From contig NZ_JAMKYL010000001.1 in the NCBI RefSeq assembly GCF_027158465.1, forward strand, positions 248,001 to 312,000: a stretch of DNA of 64,000 nt, read 5' to 3'. The notes below the pieces were generated by a model. It made no database searches. It was not told where the DNA came from and worked only from the letters and a program-made list of their open reading frames with translations. Source of the DNA: Oxalobacter paeniformigenes. Its GTDB lineage: Bacteria > Pseudomonadota > Gammaproteobacteria > Burkholderiales > Burkholderiaceae_D. Position 1 is the first letter of the stretch; every line of letters starts with the position of its first letter. Both the position numbers and the translations under genes were made by a program. This document shows, piece by piece, positions 9,232 to 18,695 of this stretch.

Positions 9232-9377
9232 GCAGCGGCCGTGTGTCGTTGCTTTTTGTCGTCGCAATGAGTGAGCACAACGTCGAACAGATATCGTGCC
9301 AGTCAGGGGCAGGGCATGTCGGATATTGCATGTTCCGAATGGTCGCGATAACAGGCGAGCCGCAAAAGGAGAGCGAA

Positions 9378-10205
9378 ATGACTGCAGTCAGAATCGAGGA
9401 ACAGACAATTGACGACCGTATGACGGTTAATGAAACGAAACAGATGGTATTTTACGGGATAAGGTGGAGTGCCATTTTTGCGGGTGTGGTAGTCGGTATT
9501 GCCGTTCAGGCAATGCTGGGGCTGTTGGGATTTGCCGGTGGTCTTTCTTCCATGAGCGGTGTGTATTCGGGTGAAAGCGCATCGTTCGGTCCGATGTTGT
9601 GGGCGATGGTTTCCCTGCTGGTTTCGGCATTTGCCGGAGGGTTTTTTGCCGCCCGTTTTTCGGGATCGAGAAGAAGGGGGGATGGCGCCTTGTACGGTGC
9701 AGTCAACTGGGCGGTTTCGGTGTTGCTGTTTGCGCTGATATTGTCGACGACAGCCGGTACGATACTCAATGGTATGTTTGCCGCAGCCAATACGACGATC
9801 GTGTATTCCGGTACGGTGGTGAACGTGCCACCTGTTGTGGTTTCCGGTTTGCAACAGGAACTGGGCAATGAGCTGGATGCCGCAGGTTTGCAGCAGTTGC
9901 AACAGTATTTGCTGGCGGGACAGCGAAAGGAAGCGGAGGCCTATTTGACTTCGCACGGTATCACGGCATCACGTGCATCAACTATTGTCGACGATGCCAT
10001 GGATCAGATTGGCAGTTCGACTGTCATTGCGGCCGAACCGCTGCTTTCACCTGAACAGCTGGTCAAAGCTGTGACGGCGGCTGCATGGATGGTGTTCGTC
10101 GGTGTGGCGTTTTCACTGATCGTCAGTGTGTGTGGCGGGGTGATGGGGGCGCGGTATGTCGCCCGTCGCATGCCGTACAAAAAAGGGTACTCCCGCATGG
10201 CCTGA
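9378..10205 (+). CDS. Hypothetical multi-pass membrane protein
   Basis: 275 residues, not recognised as a named family. Hydrophobic segments lie at about 28-52, 70-92, 105-130 and 235-262. The soluble loop between the third and fourth (about 140-225) is Gln/Glu-rich (GLQQELGNELDAAGLQQLQQ). Glycine-rich segments such as GGFFAARFSG and GGVMGARYVARR occur at helix ends. The ATG at 9378 has AAAGGAGA upstream and is the likely start; the surrounding frame is open from 8808 but overlaps the KGG gene. It sits downstream of the KGG stress protein and could share its transcript, which is only positional evidence. Confidence 0.7.
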   Translation: MTAVRIEEQTIDDRMTVNETKQMVFYGIRWSAIFAGVVVGIAVQAMLGLLGFAGGLSSMSGVYSGESASFGPMLWAMVSLLVSAFAGGFFAARFSGSRRRGDGALYGAVNWAVSVLLFALILSTTAGTILNGMFAAANTTIVYSGTVVNVPPVVVSGLQQELGNELDAAGLQQLQQYLLAGQRKEAEAYLTSHGITASRASTIVDDAMDQIGSSTVIAAEPLLSPEQLVKAVTAAAWMVFVGVAFSLIVSVCGGVMGARYVARRMPYKKGYSRMA

Positions 10206-10502
10206 CAAGATCGGGTATTCAGGCAGGAGAGTGCCGATGTCTGTCTTGTCGCGAGTCACGATACGTTGTACAGACGGGTGACTCTGCGGCAGCGGCTCGG
10301 AAACGATGCTTCCGAGGCGGGACCGGAAGTGTTGGCACTGCACATGAATCGTATGGAATGCCCTTGCCTGACGAGAAGACCGTTACGGTGCGATTCGTCA
10401 ATGAAGGGCAGTCCGTTCGGATACTGAAGCGCCGCAATGGCAGACATTGCGGCAGTTGACGGCATGCAGGCCTTCAGGTGCGTGAAAGGCCGGATGCCAG
10501 GG
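10206..10502. other. Convergent intergenic region
   Basis: Just under 300 bases between a plus-strand membrane protein gene and a minus-strand hydrolase gene. No good ORF, RNA gene or U-tract terminator was recognised. Confidence 0.35.
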
Positions 10503-11432
10503 TTATGCCAGTGTATCAAGACGCACTATCTTGCCAAGCGTGCCGGTTTCGAGGCGTGAGCGTTCCAGTTCTTCTTTTTCCCAGATTTCCGGCAGAACGT
10601 GCATCGGTTCGTCCAGCGGTTCGTCCGAGAGTTTGAAGGTTCCCCAGTGCATGCCGACGAATTGTCTTGCACCGATGATTTTGAATGCCTTGACGGCTTC
10701 TTCAGGGTCGATATGCTGGGCGCGCATGAACCAGCGCGGAGCATAGGCGCCTGTCGGCATCATGGCGGCATGAATGTCGGGAAAGCGTTGTGCGATTTGC
10801 GAAAAGCCGTCGAACCAGCCGGTATCGCCGCAATGGTAGATGCGCAGTCCGTTGCGCGCGATGACATAGCCGCCCCACCAGCTGGTGTTGATATCCGTCA
10901 GGGAGCGGCGGCTCCAGTGTTCCGCCGGGACGAAGGTCACGTCCAGTCCCTCGATGGATTCTTCTTGCCACCAGCCCATTTCGACGACGCGCGGAAAACC
11001 GTTGTGCAAAAACCATTTGCCCAGTCCTTTCGGGACGACATAGACCGGAGCGGGGCCGATACGCTTGAGTGTCGGTGCATCCATATGGTCGCGGTGGTTG
11101 TGGGTGATGAATACCACATCGATTTTCGGCATGGCCGGCCAGTCCAGTCCGGGTGGAGAATTGCGCTTGATGAAACCGAGGGAGCGGGAAAGGACCGGGT
11201 CGATCAGCAGGTTTTTGCCGCCGAGCTGGATGAGAAAGGATGCCTGTCCGATCCAGGTCAGGGTATCGGAAACCGAGCGTCTGAGCGCACGACCGTCGTT
11301 TGCCACATAAGGAATCGCCACACCGGTGGCAGGCGATTTCGGGCGTTTTTCATCATGCCAGCCGAGGAGCCATTTGAGTGTCTGGCTTCCTGCGGGCTTG
11401 CGGAAATTACCTTTGAGGTTGGAAAAATGCAT
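10503..11432 (-). CDS. Metallo-beta-lactamase-fold hydrolase (NAPE-PLD/UlaG-like)
   Basis: Predicted zinc hydrolase of 309 residues. The metal-binding signature is HNHRDH at residues 111-116 (H111, H113, D115, H116). Later ligands are likely in FVPAEHWSRRS, YHCGDTGWFDGF and the GMHWGTF segment near residue 263. The order of motifs resembles the NAPE-phospholipase D branch, which also has the SFLIQLGGKNLLIDPVLS strand. There is no signal peptide, so it is probably cytoplasmic. The substrate is not predictable, and bacterial members are often misnamed from the mammalian enzyme. Confidence 0.82.
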   Translation of the reverse strand: MHFSNLKGNFRKPAGSQTLKWLLGWHDEKRPKSPATGVAIPYVANDGRALRRSVSDTLTWIGQASFLIQLGGKNLLIDPVLSRSLGFIKRNSPPGLDWPAMPKIDVVFITHNHRDHMDAPTLKRIGPAPVYVVPKGLGKWFLHNGFPRVVEMGWWQEESIEGLDVTFVPAEHWSRRSLTDINTSWWGGYVIARNGLRIYHCGDTGWFDGFSQIAQRFPDIHAAMMPTGAYAPRWFMRAQHIDPEEAVKAFKIIGARQFVGMHWGTFKLSDEPLDEPMHVLPEIWEKEELERSRLETGTLGKIVRLDTLA

Positions 11433-11629
11433 GTCCGGAAACTCCTTGTCGCCGCTATTTTACCTTGTATGGCTGAGGATGGCGTCGGGATGCATTTGTG
11501 CCGCAGAAAGGTGTTTCGGTGGTTTACAGTTCGATAGTGTATGTTTTTTGACGCAGTCCGCCAAAAAAACGCGCTTTGTATGACCGGATTTCGCACGGTT
11601 TTAAAGGTCGCGTTTACAATGTCGCCGTT

Positions 11630-11842
11630 CTGGTGCTCGCATATCTGTCTGATGTGCAGTTAAACGGGAAACACGAAGCCGCAAGTTTCGGCCAACGTGT
11701 GCTGCCCCCGCAACGGTAAGCAGGTGTTCCGATGAGGGAACACGCCGTCCATCCGCGCCACTGTGCCTTGTGCATGGGAAGGCAGGACGGCCGGTTTCGG
11801 TGAGATACCGAAAACCTGTAGCCCGGATACCGGCCCGAACGA
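11630..11842 (+). promoter_or_regulatory. Cobalamin riboswitch
   Basis: Conserved adenosylcobalamin riboswitch landmarks occur in order: a TTAAACGGGAA segment (about 11660-11670), GCTGCCCCCGCAACGGTAA (11701-11719), a GCCACTG junction (about 11758-11764), GGGAAGG (about 11776-11782), and the closing AGCCCGGATACCGGCC (about 11820-11835). It lies 155 bases upstream of the first of two BtuB-like receptor genes. In this class, ligand binding lowers expression of B12 uptake genes. The exact ends are approximate. Confidence 0.95.
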
Positions 11843-11996
11843 AAAAGGTTGTGCCGCGGACGGGGAATGCCGCAAGACGTACCGTCAGTTTTTCATTTCT
11901 CCGGTGTTTTTCTTTTTTCCGCTTCCCGTGGCACGTTGATGGACGAGAGTCCGGCGGGGTCGCCGGCTCGAAGTATGCAAATGGAATAAACAATTC

Positions 11997-13907
11997 ATGT
12001 ATCCCCACGTTTCAGATCGTCGCCGTCGTCGTATGGCGATCAGACCGCTTTTGCTCGTTTCCGCGCTGGCCTGCTGTTTTGCAGGTTCCGCCTATGCGCA
12101 GGAAATCGTTGAATCCGAAGAAAAAACGCTTGAACCTGTCGTCGTGACGGCCTCGCGTGTCGAACAGCTGCAAAAGGATGCCATTCCCAGCACGACCGTG
12201 ATTTCGTCCGAGACGATCCAGAACAAGAAACTCGCCGATTTGCCGTCATTGCTGAGAAGCGAGGCAGGGATTGAGTTCGCCAGAACGGGTGGTGCTGGAC
12301 AGCCTGTATCTCTGTTTATGAGGGGGACTGAATCCAGACATGTTCTCGTATTGCTTGACGGAATTCCTATAAGGGACACAACAGATGCGGGAACAGCAGG
12401 AATATTGTCACATATCCAGCCTGACCAGATCGACCATATCGAAGTGGTTCGCGGCAATGTTTCCGCTATTTATGGCTCGGGCGCTATAGGCGGTGTGATC
12501 CAGATTTTTACCAAGCAAGGTACGGGTAAACCGACGGCTAATGTGTTTGCGGAATACGGCTCGCATGATACGACCAAGATCGGTGCAGGTATTTCAGGAA
12601 AAACGGAGGGCGGAACGAGTTTTGCATTGTCGGCGACACGTTACCGGACTGACGGTTTTTCTGCCATGAATGCCTCAAAAGATTCGACTGTTAATTCGGA
12701 TGATGATTATGACAGAAATGTTAGTGTCAATGCTGCAGTATCACAGCGCCTGAATAAAGATCATGAAATCGGTGCCAGATTATATATGTATGATGCCAAG
12801 TTTGATTATGATGCACAAAACGGACCGAATGAAGAGGCTTCAGGAAAAGCAAAGGCATTAACAACGGCACTGTATAGCAAGAACCGCTTTACGCAGGACT
12901 GGTTGTCTACTTTGACATTTTCATATACGAATGTAGAACGTCATTATGATGTGATAGATAATGACAAACTGTGGGGATATGATATGGGCTATCGTAACAA
13001 GTATGAAAGTGATTCAAAGTTGTTGCAATGGGAAAACAGGATTGCACTTTCTTCGGACTGGACGTTGACGGCAGGCGTGGATGTTGGCTCAGATGAAGCA
13101 AGAATTGGTTATGGCGGTTCATCGAGTTTCAATGTGGATCGTGACAGGTATAGTGCCTATGCAGGAGTGCTTGGAAATATCGGCGCACACAGTTTGCAGG
13201 CCAACGTTCGCTATGATCATGTAGAAGACACGGATTCTGATACAACAGGGTTTCTTGGATATGGTTACAATCTGACACCTTCATGGAAATTATTGGCCAG
13301 TGTATCCACATCATTTCTGGCACCGACACTCGATCAACTTTATAACCCGCAATGGGGTAGCAATAATGAAAATCTTGAGTCGGAACATTCGACCAATTAC
13401 GAAGCAGGAATTCAATATGCTCAGGGAAAAGATCTGGTTCGTTTAACCGTTTTTGAATGGCATACACGCAATTTGATCAGTTCGGTAAATAATCGGTATA
13501 CCAATATTGGTCGAGCTAAAAGCACAGGTGTGGAATTGAACATGATGACGGATATTCTGGGGATGGATGTAGCTGCCAATTTGACGTGGCAAAATCCAAA
13601 AGACAGGGAAGAAGATAAACAGCTTCCCAAACGATCCAGATGGTTCGGTTCACTGAATGTATCCAAGACAATCGGTTCATGGTATTTCGGTGGTGATGTT
13701 CAATACAATACACATCGCTATGATTATGCGGGGCGATATGAGTTGTCATCTTATTGGTTGGTCAATCTCGATGCACGTTATAACATCAACAAAAACGTGT
13801 CGTTGTATGCCCGTATCGAAAATCTGTTTGACCGTGAATATGAGACAACTTGGGGATATAACGAAATGGACCGTGCGGCCTATGTCGGTGTGAATGTGAA
13901 GATGTAG
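11997..13907 (+). CDS. btuB: TonB-dependent vitamin B12 receptor BtuB, first copy
   Basis: Outer-membrane gated beta-barrel, 636 residues. A signal peptide ends near AGSAYAQE. The plug domain (about 50-160) has the PVVVTASR and IEVVRGNVSAIYGSGAIGGVI motifs, and the barrel ends in a terminal VYVGVNVKM-like strand. The cobalamin riboswitch upstream supports B12 or another corrinoid as substrate. An internal ATG at 12033 (MAIRPLLL) is an alternative start. From about 12.29 kb onward the DNA is noticeably AT-richer than its 5' end and than the paralogue: 26 of 60 bases are G/C at 12721-12780, against 38 of 60 at 14701-14760. This suggests recombination with foreign sequence. Confidence 0.9.
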   Translation: MYPHVSDRRRRRMAIRPLLLVSALACCFAGSAYAQEIVESEEKTLEPVVVTASRVEQLQKDAIPSTTVISSETIQNKKLADLPSLLRSEAGIEFARTGGAGQPVSLFMRGTESRHVLVLLDGIPIRDTTDAGTAGILSHIQPDQIDHIEVVRGNVSAIYGSGAIGGVIQIFTKQGTGKPTANVFAEYGSHDTTKIGAGISGKTEGGTSFALSATRYRTDGFSAMNASKDSTVNSDDDYDRNVSVNAAVSQRLNKDHEIGARLYMYDAKFDYDAQNGPNEEASGKAKALTTALYSKNRFTQDWLSTLTFSYTNVERHYDVIDNDKLWGYDMGYRNKYESDSKLLQWENRIALSSDWTLTAGVDVGSDEARIGYGGSSSFNVDRDRYSAYAGVLGNIGAHSLQANVRYDHVEDTDSDTTGFLGYGYNLTPSWKLLASVSTSFLAPTLDQLYNPQWGSNNENLESEHSTNYEAGIQYAQGKDLVRLTVFEWHTRNLISSVNNRYTNIGRAKSTGVELNMMTDILGMDVAANLTWQNPKDREEDKQLPKRSRWFGSLNVSKTIGSWYFGGDVQYNTHRYDYAGRYELSSYWLVNLDARYNINKNVSLYARIENLFDREYETTWGYNEMDRAAYVGVNVKM

Positions 13908-13915
13908 GATAGAAT

Positions 13916-15886
13916 ATGCCCCTGTTCGGAAAATGGAAAGCGGCAGGGGAAATGTCTGGTACACACCGATACGAAAACCGGTTTGTCGGCTTTGGCCGGC
14001 GAACCGGTTTTTTCTGTGTCTTGTTGCCGTTTCTGGCAGGCGGTGTGACGCCGGATGCGCTTGCGCAGGAAAGCCGTGAAGAAGATGTGATGCTCTCGCC
14101 GGTGGTGGTGACGGCTTCGCGTGGCGAACGGCTGGAAGAAAACGCAATTGCTTCGACGACGGTCATTACCGCGGAGGCTATTCAAAACAGGCGGCTGGCC
14201 GATTTGCCGTCCATTTTGCGCAGTGAAGCGGGTGTCGAGTTCGACCGGATGGGTGGTCCCGGGATGGTCACGTCGGTTTATATGCGGGGCAGCAATGCCA
14301 ACCGTGTGCTGGTGCAGATCGACGGGGTGCCGGTCAACGACGGTTCCGTGATGGGGTCTGCGGCCTTGCTCAGTCATCTCCAGCCGGACCAGATCGAGCG
14401 TATCGAGGTGGTGCGAGGCGATGTGACCGCCATTTACGGGGGCGGTGCGTCCGGCGGTGTGATCCGGATTTTCACGAAGCAGGGCGAGGGCAAGCCTTCG
14501 GTACGCCTGTTCGGGGAATATGGCAGCCGCGATACGTCCCGAATGGGAGCGGGTGTTTCCGGCAGGGTGAACGATACGCGGTTTTCGCTCTCGGCCGTTC
14601 ATTCGGAGACGGACGGTTTTTCCACGATGTCGTCCTCGAAAAATCCGCTGGTCAATGACGACAGGGACGGCGACCGGCTCGATACGATCAGCAGCAGTCT
14701 GTCGCACCGTTTCGGTACGGATGGCGAGATCGGCGCGAGGTGGTATTTCAGCGACGCTCGCTATGATTACGATGTCGGCAGCGGGCCGGATGAAATCAAT
14801 ACGGGCGAAAACCGGCAGTGGGTCGGCGCGCTGTATGGCAAAAAGCGCATGACGGCGGACTGGTTGTCGAGCGTGACGCTCTCACGCATGGAGATCGACC
14901 GGCATTATGAGACGAAAAACGGTCTGGTCAGACCGCCCGTGCAATGGGGCGGGACGATGTTGCCAGCGTATGACCCGAACGGGACTTCGGATTCCAGGAC
15001 GGAACATACGTTGTTGCAGTGGCAAAACGATGTGGCCTTGTCCGGTGACTGGAGCGCGACAGCTGGCGCCGATGTGGCACATGAGCGTTCCGAGTCCGGC
15101 AAGAACGGGATGGACAGTGTGTCGAGCCGCAACCGGTACAGTCTGTACGGCGGTGTATCGGGCAAGACAGGGATGCACGACTGGCAGGCGAATGTCCGTT
15201 ACGATCAGGTCGACGATGCCGGTTCGGAATGGGCGGGGTATCTGGGGTATGCATGGCGGTTGGCGCAGGATTGGAAACTGACGACGTCGGTTTCGTCTTC
15301 GTTTCTCGCGCCAAGCCTGTACCAGTTGTATAACCCGATGTACGGCAATACGCAGTTGAAGGCGGAAACGTCCCGTGCGGGCGATGTCGGTATCGAATAT
15401 GCCGCAGGGGTGACGCGGGTACGGCTGACGGCATTTGCATGGTACACGCGTGATCTGATCGACTTCGATTCGGATTTGCGCTACATGAATATCGGCAAGG
15501 CGCGCAATCGCGGGCTGGAGTTGACCGGACGGACGGTACTGGCGGGACTGGATGTGGATGGGGCCGTGACGCTTCAGGATCCGGAAGATTGTTCGACAGG
15601 GGAAACCCTGTTGCGTCGGGCGCGGCGGCTGGCGTCTGTCAATGTGTCTCGGACGTCGGGACGATGGTATGCAGGCGGCAGTGTGCAATATACGGGAGAA
15701 CGTACCGACAGCGGTCATGATTTGCCGTCGTACTGGCTGGCGAGTCTGGATGTACGCTACCGGATATCGCAGGAAGTGTCCCTGTACGGACGGATCGAGA
15801 ATCTGTTCGACCGGGATTATGAGACAGTATATGGCTATAACCAGCCCGGCAGAGGCGTTTATGTCGGCGTGAGCCTGAAGATGTAG
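13916..15886 (+). CDS. btuB: TonB-dependent vitamin B12 receptor BtuB, second copy
   Basis: A 656-residue paralogue of the preceding receptor starting only 8 bases after it. It has an N-terminal extension before a signal-like hydrophobic segment (FFCVLLPFLAGG) and cleavage near ALAQES. The plug carries PVVVTASRGERLEENAIAST and IEVVRGDVTAIYGGGASGGVI. The barrel ends with the typical aromatic C-terminal strand. Its GC content matches the surrounding operon, unlike the first copy. The two could take different corrinoids. The start is uncertain; internal ATGs lie within the first 13 codons. Confidence 0.88.
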   Translation: MPLFGKWKAAGEMSGTHRYENRFVGFGRRTGFFCVLLPFLAGGVTPDALAQESREEDVMLSPVVVTASRGERLEENAIASTTVITAEAIQNRRLADLPSILRSEAGVEFDRMGGPGMVTSVYMRGSNANRVLVQIDGVPVNDGSVMGSAALLSHLQPDQIERIEVVRGDVTAIYGGGASGGVIRIFTKQGEGKPSVRLFGEYGSRDTSRMGAGVSGRVNDTRFSLSAVHSETDGFSTMSSSKNPLVNDDRDGDRLDTISSSLSHRFGTDGEIGARWYFSDARYDYDVGSGPDEINTGENRQWVGALYGKKRMTADWLSSVTLSRMEIDRHYETKNGLVRPPVQWGGTMLPAYDPNGTSDSRTEHTLLQWQNDVALSGDWSATAGADVAHERSESGKNGMDSVSSRNRYSLYGGVSGKTGMHDWQANVRYDQVDDAGSEWAGYLGYAWRLAQDWKLTTSVSSSFLAPSLYQLYNPMYGNTQLKAETSRAGDVGIEYAAGVTRVRLTAFAWYTRDLIDFDSDLRYMNIGKARNRGLELTGRTVLAGLDVDGAVTLQDPEDCSTGETLLRRARRLASVNVSRTSGRWYAGGSVQYTGERTDSGHDLPSYWLASLDVRYRISQEVSLYGRIENLFDRDYETVYGYNQPGRGVYVGVSLKM

Positions 15887-15924
15887 GGATGTAAAATGGT
15901 GTTTTCGAATTTTCCGGAGGCCGG

Positions 15925-16959
15925 ATGATGCCGGGATATGGCGCTTCCCATTTAGTGAACGCACGGCGGTCGCCGATAGTCTGGCTGCCGGTTTTGTTAT
16001 GCCTGTCGGTTGCGGTTATGTTGTTTTCCTGTCTGCTGGGTTCGGCGGATTTGTCGTTTCGCGTTTTGCCGGAAGCTTTGATGGAGCTTGTATCCGGCAG
16101 GCGTGAATCACTGGCGGCGGTGATACTGGGCTTGCGGCTGGAACGTGCGTCGTGTGCTTTTCTGACGGGCGCCGCACTGGCGCTTTCCGGGTGTCTGATG
16201 CAGGCGCTGCTGCGCAATCCATTGGCCGATCCGTATATATTGGGGGTCTCAGGCGGCGCTTCTGTTGGGGCGCTGGCGATGCTGTTCGTGTCGGCGTTGT
16301 TGTGGACGGTCAGTGTGGTGGCTTTTTGCGGTGCGCTGGCGGTTGCGATGGTGTTGTATGCGTTGACCAGACGGGATTTCGCATCGGAAGATGGTTCGTC
16401 CCGTTTGCTGTTGACCGGGGTGATTCTGGCATTCGGTTGCGGGGCGGTGGTGACGCTTTTGCTGACGGTTGCGCCGGATCATGATTTGCGCGGGATGGTT
16501 TTCTGGCTGGTCGGCGATTTGTCGGGTGCGACGTTCAATGTTGCGTTGGCCTTGCTGGTCGCGCTGGTGTTTTGCAGGGCATGGCAGGTGTCACCGGCTA
16601 TCGATTTGCTGGCCTTGCATGCCGATATGGCGCAAACGCTGGGGGTCAGGACATCTTCGCTCAGACGGGAACTGTTTGCCGGTGGGGCGTTGCTGACGGC
16701 AGCGGCGGTGACGATGGCGGGCAATGTTGGCTTCGTCGGGCTGATCGTGCCGCATGCCTGCCGGATGATGTGGGGACCGGATCACCGTTTTCTGTTGCCG
16801 GCCGCCTTGTTAAGTGGTGGTTTTTTTCTGGTGCTGGCCGATACGCTCGCACGGACGCTGTGCGCGCCTGTCCAGTTGCCTGTCGGTGTCGTGACATCGC
16901 TGATCGGGGTACCCGTTTTCCTGTATCAGCTTTACCGGAGCCGGACGGTATGGAACTGA
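15925..16959 (+). CDS. btuC: FecCD-family ABC permease, probable B12 importer BtuC
   Basis: Inner-membrane permease of 344 residues with about ten hydrophobic helices. Family motifs include GAALALSGCLMQALLRNPLA, PYILGVSGGASVGA and GLIVPHACRMMWGPDHRFLLP. An excellent GGAGG precedes the ATG. It lies in an operon with B12 receptors, an ATPase and a binding protein under a cobalamin riboswitch, so B12 is the likely substrate; sequence alone cannot exclude siderophore or haem. Its last 10 bases overlap the ATPase gene. Confidence 0.88.
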   Translation: MMPGYGASHLVNARRSPIVWLPVLLCLSVAVMLFSCLLGSADLSFRVLPEALMELVSGRRESLAAVILGLRLERASCAFLTGAALALSGCLMQALLRNPLADPYILGVSGGASVGALAMLFVSALLWTVSVVAFCGALAVAMVLYALTRRDFASEDGSSRLLLTGVILAFGCGAVVTLLLTVAPDHDLRGMVFWLVGDLSGATFNVALALLVALVFCRAWQVSPAIDLLALHADMAQTLGVRTSSLRRELFAGGALLTAAAVTMAGNVGFVGLIVPHACRMMWGPDHRFLLPAALLSGGFFLVLADTLARTLCAPVQLPVGVVTSLIGVPVFLYQLYRSRTVWN

Positions 16960-17714
16960 AAACCGATTCGCTGGATGTGGCGGCAGGCGGGAAAAAGCTG
17001 GTTTCCGGGCTGGAGCTGACGGTGACGTCGGGACAATGCTGGTTCGTCTATGGGCGAAACGGTGCGGGAAAGACGACGCTGTTGCAGACGCTGGCGGGGT
17101 TGCGGGTGCCGGATGGGGGCAGTGTATTGCTTGATGGCAGGATGCTTTCGGCGTGGCCGTTTGACGAGCTGGCGCGCATGCGGGGATATTTGCCGCAAAA
17201 ACAGCGGGATGCGTTCGGTTTTTCCGTTTTCGATCTGGTTTTATCGGCGCGTTTTCCTTGGCATGGCGGCAGGATCTGGGAATCGGAAGCGGATTGTGTG
17301 CCGGTTGTGGCAGCCCTGAAACAGATGGATGCGCTGGCGCTGGCGGATCGTGATGTCCGGACATTGTCGGGCGGTGAGCGGCAACGTGTGGCGATTGCCG
17401 CCTTGCTGGCGCAGGATACGCCGCTGATGTTGCTCGATGAACCGGCTACTGCGCTGGATCTGGCGTATCAGGCCACGCTGATGCAACAGATGGCGGTATG
17501 GTGCCGGGAATGCGGGAAGGCGGTCGTGACGGTAGTGCATGACTTGAATCTGGCGTGGCAGGTGGCCACGCACGTGTTGTTGCTGTATGGGGATGGGCAG
17601 TGGGAAGCGGGTACTTGTACCGCGATGATGACGACGGAAAAATTGTCGCGTTGTCTGCGTCATCCTGTCCGCTCGGCAGTGTGTGACGGCAGGCAGGTTT
17701 TTATGACGTTCTGA
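16950..17714 (+). CDS. btuD: ABC transporter ATPase, probable B12 importer BtuD
   Basis: Cytoplasmic nucleotide-binding subunit of 254 residues. Walker A is GRNGAGKT at 35-42, the signature LSGGERQR comes later, Walker B is LMLLDEPATALD, and the switch histidine lies in VVTVVHDLNLAW. The open frame reaches back to 16572 inside the permease gene. The ATG at 16950 starts exactly at the domain (MELKTDSLDV) and gives the usual 250-residue length. The 10-base overlap with btuC implies translational coupling. It pairs with BtuC and BtuF. Confidence 0.9.
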   Translation: MELKTDSLDVAAGGKKLVSGLELTVTSGQCWFVYGRNGAGKTTLLQTLAGLRVPDGGSVLLDGRMLSAWPFDELARMRGYLPQKQRDAFGFSVFDLVLSARFPWHGGRIWESEADCVPVVAALKQMDALALADRDVRTLSGGERQRVAIAALLAQDTPLMLLDEPATALDLAYQATLMQQMAVWCRECGKAVVTVVHDLNLAWQVATHVLLLYGDGQWEAGTCTAMMTTEKLSRCLRHPVRSAVCDGRQVFMTF

Positions 17715-17724
17715 CGGAAAGCGT

Positions 17725-18621
17725 ATGTGGCAGATGATGCGCAAGATGATGGCAGGGGTATGTTTCCTGTTGTGGGTGTCGCAGGTAACGGCTGCGGTCA
17801 GCGTCACCGATGACGAGGGGTATACCGTGACGCTGTCGCATCCGGCGCAACGTATCGTGTCGCTGTCACCGCATGCCACTGAGATGGTGTATGCCATCGG
17901 GGCGGGAGATCGTCTGGTGGCTGTGACATCACACAGTGATTATCCGGAACAGGCGCGTGCCTTGCCGGTGGTGGGTGATTTCCGGCAAATCGATATGGAG
18001 CGGGTGCTGACGTTGAAACCGGATTTGCTGGTGGTCTGGAGCGGCGGCAGTTTGCCGCCACAGGTCGAGAAATTCCGGCAGGCGGGGATTCCGGTTTTTC
18101 ACAGCCGTCCCGAACGTTTGGCGGATATTCCGGACAATATGGTCAGGCTGGGTGTGCTTGCGGGAAAGGAAGCGGCGGCACGACAGGTTTCACGGCGGTG
18201 GCTGGCACAGCTGGAAGTCTTGAAGAAGCGGTATCGCGACCGGATGCCGGTCAGGGTGTTTTATCAGGTATCCGATGTCCCGTTGTTCACCCTGAACGGG
18301 AAGCATATCGTCAATGAAGTGATCGGGTTGTGCGGCGGGCGCAATGTGTTTGCCGGTTTGTCAGTGCTGGCTCCTCATGTCAGTACGGAAGCGGTGCTGG
18401 CGGCCGATCCGGAAGTGATCGTCAGTACCCGCGGAATGGGAGCGCATGACGGGTTGGCGGGCTGGCGGCGTTATACGATGCTCTCGGCGGTACGGTACGG
18501 CAATCTGTTCGCCATTCATCCGGACTGGCTGGATCGTCCCGGGCCGAGGATGATTACAGGCACAGAGATGATGTGCAAGGCGCTTGATGAGGCACGTGCG
18601 AACAGGCAGGCAGCGAAATAG
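17725..18621 (+). CDS. btuF: Periplasmic cobalamin-binding protein BtuF
   Basis: Class III substrate-binding protein of 298 residues. A signal peptide ends near SQVTAAVSV. The N-lobe has AQRIVSLSPHATEMVYAIGAGDRLVAV and VGDFRQIDMERVLTLKPDLLVVW, characteristic of the BtuF/helical-backbone metal receptor fold. The C-lobe includes LNGKHIVNEVIGLCGGRNVF. It delivers ligand to the BtuCD permease. It is the last gene of the riboswitch operon and is followed by a terminator. Confidence 0.9.
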   Translation: MWQMMRKMMAGVCFLLWVSQVTAAVSVTDDEGYTVTLSHPAQRIVSLSPHATEMVYAIGAGDRLVAVTSHSDYPEQARALPVVGDFRQIDMERVLTLKPDLLVVWSGGSLPPQVEKFRQAGIPVFHSRPERLADIPDNMVRLGVLAGKEAAARQVSRRWLAQLEVLKKRYRDRMPVRVFYQVSDVPLFTLNGKHIVNEVIGLCGGRNVFAGLSVLAPHVSTEAVLAADPEVIVSTRGMGAHDGLAGWRRYTMLSAVRYGNLFAIHPDWLDRPGPRMITGTEMMCKALDEARANRQAAK

Positions 18622-18650
18622 CGCAGGGTTTAACAGGGTATGGGGATATG

Positions 18651-18679
18651 AAAAAGGCAGCCTGAAGGCTGCCTTTTTG
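18651..18679. terminator. Rho-independent terminator between btuF and panC
   Basis: aaaaaggcagcc/ggctgcctttttg hairpin with a tgaa loop. A-run and T-run flanks make it bidirectional, serving the B12 operon on the plus strand and panC on the minus strand. Confidence 0.9.
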
Positions 18680-18695
18680 TCGTCGGTGACGCCGG

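Noticed and set aside
8808..10205. A single 465-codon open frame spanning the KGG gene and the membrane protein gene
   Set aside because: Only the part from 9378 has a ribosome-binding site and protein-like composition; the earlier part overlaps the well-supported KGG gene in another frame.
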